A stretch of DNA of 64,000 nt from Malania oleifera. Taxonomy: Eukaryota; Streptophyta; Magnoliopsida; Santalales; Ximeniaceae. Shown here in pieces: positions 61,749 to 64,000 of the stretch (the stretch's first letter is position 1; each line of letters begins with the position of its first letter). The notes below the pieces were generated by a model, which saw only the letters and a program-made list of their open reading frames with translations, did no database searches and was not told the DNA's origin. The stretch covers positions 15,531,936-15,595,935 of the forward strand of contig NC_080422.1 of assembly GCF_029873635.1 (NCBI RefSeq), written 5' to 3'. A program made the position numbers and the translations under genes.

Positions 61749-63119
61749 CTACCATGTAGCAAAACAAGAGTGAATTGCTAATTTACGTTCATTTGTGGAG
61801 GAGAAAAGAAATTAATGAGGACCTGCTGAATGTTTTTCTACTTGCTTTTCTTTTCTTTGGCTTGTTTGTTTAGTGTGGTATTCATAGTTGTGCTGTGGGC
61901 ATTGGGGTATTGTGTTTCTGCTGTTGTTGGATTGTATCGAGTTTTTTGTCGTGCTTGCTCATGTGGTTGGTTTTTGATTGATAAAATTTTGTTTACGAGG
62001 ATAGAATTCCTTAGGACTAGCATTTCTAATATTACCTACAGAAACGAGATGCTGATGGCTTCCTACATGCTTTTGTCGAAACTCACCTCATTTTTCTGAC
62101 ACTTTTCTACATGCTTTTGTTGAAACTCACCTCATTTTTCCAACACTTGAATCAAAGAGTTCAATATTTCATTATTTCTTCTTCACAGAATTATTATTTT
62201 TGTTTGTTTTTGTTCACTTTTCTTTTTTCCGAGGGAGGGGTTGCCCTTTGCCTAAATTATAGCAAATATGATGGTTTTAAAACCCAGACTAGACTGGGTG
62301 GTTCAGTTACTTCCAGAAACCTTTTTTGAGGTGAACCAGTGTTTACCTGGCCAAACAGGGTGAACTGGGGTCATTGGCGGGTGAAGCTGCCACGGTGTGG
62401 CCTGCACAAAAAATTTTAAATGCTGCTTATCCTGTTGTAGCTGGAGGAATTCAAAACCAGAGGCCTTAGTCCTCCAAATGGAACGTACCACTAAATTAAC
62501 CCTTGATTATTTACTCCTTAACTTTGATATATGTAACAACTAACAAGTAATGCACCTGAACACGATCCTAAGTAAAATTTTAATTGAATCTTACTCTTCT
62601 CTGTCTTTTAAAATTTGTTTATAGTATCAGATGTATATAAATATTTATTATAATGTCATACTGGCATCATGTGTTTGAGCATCAAGGCCCACCAATCTGA
62701 CCTACTCGGGTTCTAAAACCATGGTATATATAGTGGCACTACATTTTTTTAGGCTTCTAAAACCATGACACGTGGTATATACAGTGATTATATATTTTTT
62801 ATTGTGTACGAAAATTGAAAGATGTGCAACTCCATGTACATCTAGGAATTGAAAAAATATTCAGGAATTGAAAAAATAAATAGGACACTCCAAAAGCTGG
62901 CTCCCGTTGGCCACACGGGATTTGAGATAAACTTGTGCACTGGGATCTTCCAAATTTTAAAATGAATGATAGTCTCTTAGAAATTATTATATGAGGACCT
63001 TTATGAATAGCTGTAATATCAGTTCAATTAATTGAGATTGCCTTTTTCTTGAGATTGCATTTTTCAACCACTGCAATGTCTGTTCAATTAATTGAGATTG
63101 CTTCTATGCAGATGTTTGA
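23900..63119 (+). CDS. SYS1: SYS1-like Golgi membrane protein (three exons over 39 kb)
   Basis: Joined exons 23900-24123, 45428-45654 and 63112-63119 give 459 nt: 152 codons plus TGA. The product has four hydrophobic segments and keeps stretches known from plant SYS1 homologues, such as WDPWLIV.QIVCLQCLYY, RVSRMSLVYFFD, GWPSSITWWVVNGTG and the C-terminal IPITRYRSNV. From family knowledge, SYS1 is a Golgi/trans-Golgi membrane protein that recruits the Arl3/ARFRP1-type small GTPase, which in turn recruits Arl1 and GRIP golgins. The length equals what I recall for plant homologues. All junctions preserve frame and use GT-AG. Introns of 21.3 and 17.5 kb are filled with transposons. Only one copy is visible and nothing suggests a pseudogene. 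Confidence 0.93.
25506..25895 (-). mobile_element. RTE-type LINE, 390-bp 3' tail
   Basis: On the minus strand it ends with a GGGATTTAAGGCTTGGTTTG stretch and then a short TTG repeat (plus-strand AACAACAACAAC at 25508-25520), the usual tail of plant RTE LINEs. It encodes worn C-terminal reverse transcriptase sequence. TTGCTAGTGATAG is repeated exactly at 25493-25505 and 25896-25908, a 13-bp target duplication, so this is a severely 5'-truncated insertion. It is the same family as the longer copy at 57526-59856. Confidence 0.8.
26076..26767 (-). mobile_element. Copia fragment: U5 end joined to gag
   Basis: About 100 bp of LTR end (26076-26182) directly adjoins a gag fragment (26183-26767) of the same family on the minus strand, with MWKALEEKFLKKS and FGMWQSEVQDALFQQG motifs. 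At 26767 the orientation switches head to head with plus-strand pol sequence, near a short TGTTCACAAAGCC stretch. It is a broken fossil. Confidence 0.75.
26768..29180 (+). mobile_element. Copia pol fragment: protease, integrase part, RNase H
   Basis: The order is a nucleocapsid-like basic stretch, a protease with LLDSGCSYHMC, the integrase zinc region (LWHIRVGHAG), part of the integrase core, the end of RT (EFEMKDLSKAKKILGMEI) and RNase H (GYCDSDYAG, TKHIDVRYHFVRE). A polypurine tract (GGTGGAGATT) adjoins the LTR at 29181. Most of RT is absent. It is a fossil with several breaks. Confidence 0.8.
29181..29735 (+). mobile_element. Copia LTR (plus strand) and primer site
   Basis: 555-bp LTR with a CTATATAAACC promoter at about 29327, a repeated GTCTTCAATGGTGG motif upstream and a transcribed block with CGAGGACGTAGGCAC. 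It ends TAACA and is followed by ATTGGTATTAGAGCC, a tRNA-Met-type primer site. This family lacks GTCGAC palindromes, so it serves as a contrast to the other LTRs. Confidence 0.8.
29736..31380 (+). mobile_element. Copia gag, LTR and pol scraps in mixed order
   Basis: Gag N-terminal sequence (29868-30371) with IFDGTGHFGMWQSEVLD is followed by a piece of U3, a piece of the RNase H end, a second polypurine tract and an LTR at 30691-31165, then a scrap from between integrase and RT (31166-31380). U3 occurs twice, which fits template switching or later recombination between family members. It is a broken fossil. Confidence 0.7.
31381..36699 (-). mobile_element. Nearly complete Ty1/copia element
   Basis: Read right to left: 5' LTR 36146-36699, primer site TTGGTATCAGAGCC at about 36143-36129, gag 36019-35231 (AKTSTSNLSILARPTVTNAK start, basic C-terminus), protease near 35090 (PLDSRCSHYMCPN), integrase (about 34650-33630), RT (33590-32570, with YVDDMLIVSKR and KTAFLHGDLEKEIYM), RNase H (32520-32092), polypurine tract, 3' LTR 31914-31381. 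The 3' LTR is shortened at its outer end, where the mosaic join lies. Copia elements express one gag-pol frame; here the frame is broken in several places, so the copy is a fossil. Confidence 0.85.
36705..37929. other. Intronic sequence without recognisable elements
   Basis: AT-rich SYS1 intron 1 sequence. No gene, RNA or transposon coding similarity was recognised. Confidence 0.5.
37930..38475 (+). mobile_element. L1 LINE endonuclease fragment
   Basis: In shifting plus-strand frames, endonuclease-domain landmarks of plant L1 ORF2 appear: a KKQVALKSLLRDLKLDLVCL-type start, then near 38320-38400 sequence resembling the WCVVGDFN...HPGER region with AHPGDRSSG-like spelling across frames. It ends at a poly-G run (38454-38468). 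It has several frameshifts and stops, so it is inactive. It may be the 5' part of the plus-strand LINE whose tail lies at 40780-41245. Confidence 0.55.
38480..39700 (-). mobile_element. L1 LINE reverse transcriptase C-terminal part
   Basis: On the minus strand it starts near a KVNLSKSDL motif (the segment after the RT catalytic box). It then has QPQFSGGLRVKDLNSFNTAL and KCNWRFVQEKS (39233-39100), typical of plant L1 ORF2 thumb/connection sequence, followed by further worn ORF2 to about 38500. The frame contains stops. It lies in the opposite direction to the endonuclease fragment before it. Confidence 0.65.
39938..40760 (-). mobile_element. L1 LINE, truncated, with poly-A end
   Basis: On the minus strand worn RT sequence (about 40740-40560) is followed by the ORF2 tail motif LLWDRATSLASLWMHSLGFF (about 40240-40180), a common ending of plant L1 proteins, then 3' UTR. 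The copy ends in an A run, seen as the T run at 39938-39951, next to a (TA)n microsatellite (39952-39976). It is inactive. Confidence 0.6.
40780..41245 (+). mobile_element. L1 LINE 3' end
   Basis: The open frame 40750-41223 carries the ORF2 C-terminal pattern: WISLFPCFSEVWVISQNVGD, then GSLWKCAVYAILW and LLWDRAGFLVSFGP. The frame runs to a stop at 41223 just before a short A-rich tail (about 41238-41250). Upstream domains are missing here. Confidence 0.65.
41246..42344. other. Intronic sequence without recognisable elements
   Basis: SYS1 intron 1 sequence. Short open frames near 41862-42052 look random. No domain was recognised. Confidence 0.45.
44764..45307 (+). mobile_element. 3' LTR with promoter, next to SYS1 exon 2
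   Basis: The 544-bp LTR has inverted ends TGTTGT and ACAACA. A TATATATG box lies at about 45075-45082. Upstream, at 44844-44996, are five TCGTCGACGA-type palindromes. Its orientation is the same as SYS1, so any promoter activity would read through exon 2. No duplication could be confirmed because the 5' end of the element is missing. Confidence 0.8.
44844..44996 (+). repeat. ACTCGTCGACGAGT palindrome array
   Basis: Copies at about 44845 (perfect 14-bp palindrome), 44915, 44935, 44971 and 44982. The last two lack the full GTCGAC core and differ at CpG positions. The arms match those in the unrelated LTR at 1-492. The array ends about 78 bp before the TATA box. Confidence 0.8.
45428..45654 (+). 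CDS. SYS1: SYS1 exon 2
   Basis: It follows the acceptor TTAATGAGCAG and completes codon 75, restoring SSLAG-AGYLFYLIERAKK without a break. It encodes residues 75-150 plus one base of codon 151, with two transmembrane segments (about 89-108 and 114-132) and the cytosolic tail IRRELQDIPITRYRS. The donor CAA|GTAAGC at 45655 is close to consensus, phase 1. Reading past the donor gives only a five-residue unrelated extension. Confidence 0.93.
46502..46756. mobile_element. Small hAT-like element, older relative of the 50859 MITE
   Basis: It begins CAAGGACTAAAACTTTG and ends AAAATTTAAGACAG, resembling the ends of the MITE at 50859-51535, and shares an internal AATTTCGAGGG(C/T)CAC block with it in inverse orientation. 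Flanks GTTATATA (46494-46501) and GTTACATC (46757-46764) match at six of eight bases, compatible with a worn 8-bp target duplication. It is non-coding. Confidence 0.45.
46757..48289. other. Intronic sequence without recognisable elements
   Basis: SYS1 intron 2 sequence, AT-rich from 47560 to 48130. It includes an 18-base G run at about 48187-48204. No coding signal was recognised. Confidence 0.45.
48290..50605 (+). mobile_element. L1 LINE, reverse transcriptase to 3' end
   Basis: Plus-strand frames carry the RT domain blocks in order: a KADFEKAYDRVSWNFLDK motif (48740-48800), then RHGDPLSSSLFVLVVHI in the place of the family's RQGDPLSP box (about 48912-48962), an LADD catalytic box in HLQLADDIYF (about 49040-49070), FGLKIILGKSELACTNLS, LTYLGVPLGGNHR (about 49255-49295), a C-terminal connection domain to 50115 and the ORF2 tail (near 50430-50510). 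It has several frameshifts and stops. The endonuclease part is missing. It is inactive. Confidence 0.8.
50859..51535. mobile_element. hAT-type MITE in the 5' LTR
   Basis: 677 bp with terminal inverted repeats CATGATCTTAAATTTC and CAAGGTCTTAAATTTC (14 of 16 bases) and an exact 8-bp flank GGTATTGG at 50851-50858 and 51536-51543. An 8-bp duplication with CA-type ends fits the hAT superfamily. The interior is non-coding and rich in GAAATTT/AAATTTC near both ends, probably subterminal transposase sites. Confidence 0.85.
54276..54742 (+). mobile_element. 3' LTR of the deleted Ty3 element
   Basis: 467 bp, starting TGATGGAGAATAACC and ending CCTACATCA. It includes a (CT)n run at 54534-54562 and CT-rich sequence to 54690. 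It is similar to the 5' LTR except for the MITE, a local duplication and microsatellite length. Confidence 0.8.
55012..55370. repeat. Two-copy tandem duplication, period about 180 bp
   Basis: Both copies run (GA)n, GG run, AAAGGAAGAGAAGAAG, a T run, CCAAAATG, then ACCATTTACAAATATGGGGC and AAGATGTGGACAG. The second copy (from about 55195) differs by point changes and indels and carries a 15-base G run. Confidence 0.75.
55376..55685 (-). other. GC-richer block, possible captured gene fragment
   Basis: About 300 bp is richer in G+C than its surroundings and open in two minus-strand frames (111 and 120 residues). One frame has a hydrophobic stretch, LFVAGSLLNIVLLIINFC. A CTGCAG boundary lies near 55667. 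It looks like exon-type DNA carried in by a transposon or a worn gene fragment, but I do not recognise the protein. Confidence 0.3.
56131..57230 (+). mobile_element. Old copia reverse transcriptase remnant
   Basis: Worn plus-strand similarity to copia RT: a LISYVDGIVIIGA stretch at about 56195-56235, then after about 600 bp of unrecognised sequence LRYFLGVDVARVHHD at about 56855-56900 and an FLGAP motif near 57100. The spelling fits an Ale-like lineage. RNase H-like sequence at 61330-61560 may be the continuation beyond the hAT insertion. It has many breaks and is an old fossil. Confidence 0.5.
57379..60065. mobile_element. hAT-like element split by an RTE LINE
   Basis: Outer ends TAGGGGTGTA (57379) and TACATCCCTA (to 60065) are inverted repeats, and TATCCAAT is repeated exactly at 57371-57378 and 60066-60073: an 8-bp hAT-type target duplication. 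The element proper is only about 335 bp (57379-57525 plus 59879-60065), non-coding, with CTCGAGCTCGA-type subterminal motifs on both sides. It is a non-autonomous MITE. The LINE within arrived later. Confidence 0.85.
57526..59856 (-). mobile_element. RTE-type LINE, 5'-truncated
   Basis: The minus strand runs from a worn N-terminal stretch with DFFLTRNGDHLSCKGCKVIP (about 59835-59775) through RT to an open frame at 58374-57919. That frame has CMLFTNDIVLIDDSKSG, corresponding to the LFADDIVL catalytic box of relatives, and a Q.KGTIEEDTVHRI motif. It ends with the RTE-type tail TCCCACTAGGTAGGGCC (on the complement) and a TTG repeat at 57526. A 21-22-bp imperfect duplication (57505-57525 and 59857-59878) flanks it. 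It has several stops and frameshifts, and a 70-bp tandem duplication (58530-58663). It is inactive. Confidence 0.88.
60074..61329. other. Intronic sequence, possible MITE at 60150-60540
   Basis: AGCTTTTAAAAGCTAAAAAC-type sequence near 60235 and a GGTGTTTGG...CCCAAACAT pair (60158 and 60482) resemble MITE termini, but no target duplication was found. The remainder is AT-rich with no gene. Confidence 0.35.
61330..61800 (+). mobile_element. Copia RNase H end and partial LTR, remnant
   Basis: Worn RNase H motifs appear in different frames: KYRAMTHTACQLTWL (61351-61400), then REQTKHIEVDY (61430-61465) and QLADLFTEPSGN (61525-61560). A polypurine tract (GTTTGAGGGGAC) follows at 61614-61627, then LTR-like TGTTAAGTGAG and a (CT)n run (61718-61744). 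It probably belongs with the RT remnant at 56131-57230. It is an old fossil. Confidence 0.55.
61801..62270. other. Intronic sequence, no gene
   Basis: GT-rich then T-rich sequence. A local duplication of CTACATGCTTTTGT...AAACTCACCTCATTTTT occurs at about 62063 and 62107. No coding or transposon end was recognised. Confidence 0.4.
62271..62722. mobile_element. Inverted-repeat element, MITE candidate
   Basis: 452 bp bounded by ATGGTTTTAAAACCCAGA and, inverted, ATGGTTTTAGAACCCGAG. Both ends contain the near-palindrome GGTTTTARAACC. The interior is non-coding with GC-richer sequence at 62330-62420. No target duplication was found, so the superfamily is open. The right end is partly duplicated just downstream (about 62755-62780). 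Confidence 0.4.
63021..63101 (+). repeat. Direct repeat before the SYS1 exon 3 acceptor
   Basis: GTTCAATTAATTGAGATTGC occurs at about 63023-63042 and again at 63082-63101, 59 bp apart. Only the second copy continues into TTCTATGCAG, the acceptor used. The repeat includes branch-point-like TAATT sequence. Confidence 0.7.
63112..63119 (+). CDS. SYS1: SYS1 exon 3, 8-nt terminal coding part
   Basis: After the acceptor TTCTATGCAG, the bases ATGTTTGA complete codon 151 (A from exon 2 plus AT, Asn), give Val 152 and the TGA stop. The resulting C-terminus ..RYRSNV is what I recall for plant SYS1 proteins, and the total of 152 residues fits too. The exon is found only by homology and phase. The fit of frame, residues and length makes chance unlikely. 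Confidence 0.82.
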
Positions 63120-64000
63120 TTGAGCAGAGAAACTCAACAGACAAGAACAAATACCATTCTGGGACTATAGAGGGCTGGTTCTTCAATGCTTTGGGGGCAC
63201 ACTTGGATAAAACTCGAATCAGCTTGTACAATGCTCTACTGGCTCCATTCTTAGATTCATGGCTCTGGCGACTGGAAATTGCAGTCAGAGTGGTTAAGAA
63301 GGTGATCCGAAGAATGGGAAGATAGAACATGTAAAACTCGATTTGTTGTGGGAATTCTGCATGTAAAAGTGTACGCAGTTTTGAAGTGGCTGATGGTAAT
63401 GTGATGGTGATAAGTGTTTTCTGGAAATAGAATGAGGACATGCTCAATTTGTTTAGAAATTCATTTTTTAGAGTATAAATATGATTTGAGTTTTGGGTTT
63501 GAACATGAAAGTATAAACGTTCTTTTGTTAATTGGGTGCAGTAAAACGTCTTCATTGAGCTGGAAGGGGTTACTTGTGGTTGCCTTTGGTGGCTGGTTCT
63601 TTTCCACCAGCCTAGACAATGAACCTTAACCTAACTTCTCTGCGAGGCAATATGGAAAAAAAAAAAAAGGCTTGTCTTTTTCTTGGGAATATGATGTAAA
63701 CATTTGAAAGGGCTTTTGACTCTCTCTCTCTCTCTCTCTCTCTCCACAACAGTATATGGCTTCATTTATAAAAACTAGCATTCCATCTTTTCAATTTTGG
63801 CTTATTGCCTTAAATTTGCTCAGCAAAAAGGGACAAAAACTCCCTAGCAACATTCTTTTTGGGGCAGGAATTGAATTTTTTCAGTAAAATGGTTTACGGC
63901 CTTGAATTCATGGCAGCTGGTGGGGTTTGGTTTTTTGTTTGGAGAGAAGAATTCTCATACTCTGTAATTTTGTTTTAAATGAAATTCATACTTCTCTGCG
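63120..64000 (+). other. SYS1 3' UTR and downstream sequence
   Basis: The stretch after the stop carries a chance open frame (63092-63325) and probably forms the 3' UTR for the first few hundred bases. An A run at about 63656-63668 and a (CT)n run at 63721-63743 follow. No canonical poly(A) signal could be placed with confidence and no other gene is seen to the window end. Confidence 0.45.

Larger units (their letters stand above)
45655..63111 (+). other. SYS1 intron 2 (17.5 kb)
   Basis: The intron starts GTAAGC and ends CTTCTATGCAG. It holds a small hAT-like element, an L1 LINE, a deleted Ty3 element with a hAT MITE, copia remnants and a hAT element split by an RTE LINE. Single-copy-looking stretches remain at 45655-46493, 46765-48289, 54748-56130, 60074-61330 and 62723-63111. 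Confidence 0.88.

Noticed and set aside
63092-63325. 77-residue open frame over SYS1 exon 3
   Set aside because: Lies in another frame across the acceptor and 3' UTR; no similarity recognised.

Overview
The window is nuclear DNA of a flowering plant. It is AT-rich and packed with Ty1/copia and Ty3/gypsy LTR retrotransposons, L1 and RTE LINEs, hAT and CACTA DNA transposons and CT microsatellites. One ordinary protein-coding gene and one tRNA gene stand out. The species cannot be named from the sequence alone.

The host gene is SYS1, a small four-helix Golgi membrane protein, on the + strand. Its three coding exons lie at 23900-24123, 45428-45654 and 63112-63119. They splice in frame to exactly 152 codons plus a stop, with good donor and acceptor sites, but are spread over 39 kb. 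Intron 1 (21.3 kb) and intron 2 (17.5 kb) are almost entirely old transposons. The last coding exon contributes only 8 nt. A tRNA-Arg(TCG) gene (23247-23320, - strand) is transcribed divergently from SYS1 and sits about 150 bp from its probable transcription start.

Upstream half (1-23.2 kb): an LTR fragment (1-492), an L1 tail, a CACTA-type subterminal repeat array, then a 10.7-kb SIRE-like copia element on the - strand (2995-13702, target duplication AGTTC). A 2.7-kb Tekay-like solo LTR sits in its 3' LTR and a 1.6-kb solo LTR (target duplication TCAAG) in its gag. Next come a second Tekay-like LTR (14249-~16215), a 2.3-kb SIRE-like solo LTR (17137-19447, target duplication AGGAT) inserted in an older copia remnant, and a degraded Ty3 gag-protease remnant.

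Intron 1 holds an RTE LINE tail, a 10.6-kb rearranged mosaic of one copia family bounded by GTAGG on both sides, a cluster of L1 pieces in both orientations, and a copia element whose 3' LTR ends 120 bp before SYS1 exon 2. Intron 2 holds a small hAT-like element, an L1 LINE, an internally deleted Ty3 element (CTCCC duplication) with a hAT MITE in its 5' LTR, an old copia polymerase remnant, and a hAT element (TATCCAAT duplication) split by an RTE LINE.

The most striking unexplained signal is shared by LTRs of several unrelated families. Just upstream of the TATA box each carries an array of short palindromes built on the same GTCGAC core, with arms specific to the family: TCGTCGACGA (1-492 and 44764-45307), AACCGTCGACGGTT (SIRE-like pair and 14249 LTR) and TCGGTCGACCGA (17137-19447). 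Imperfect copies differ mainly at CpG positions. This looks like a recurrent U3 regulatory design of unknown function.
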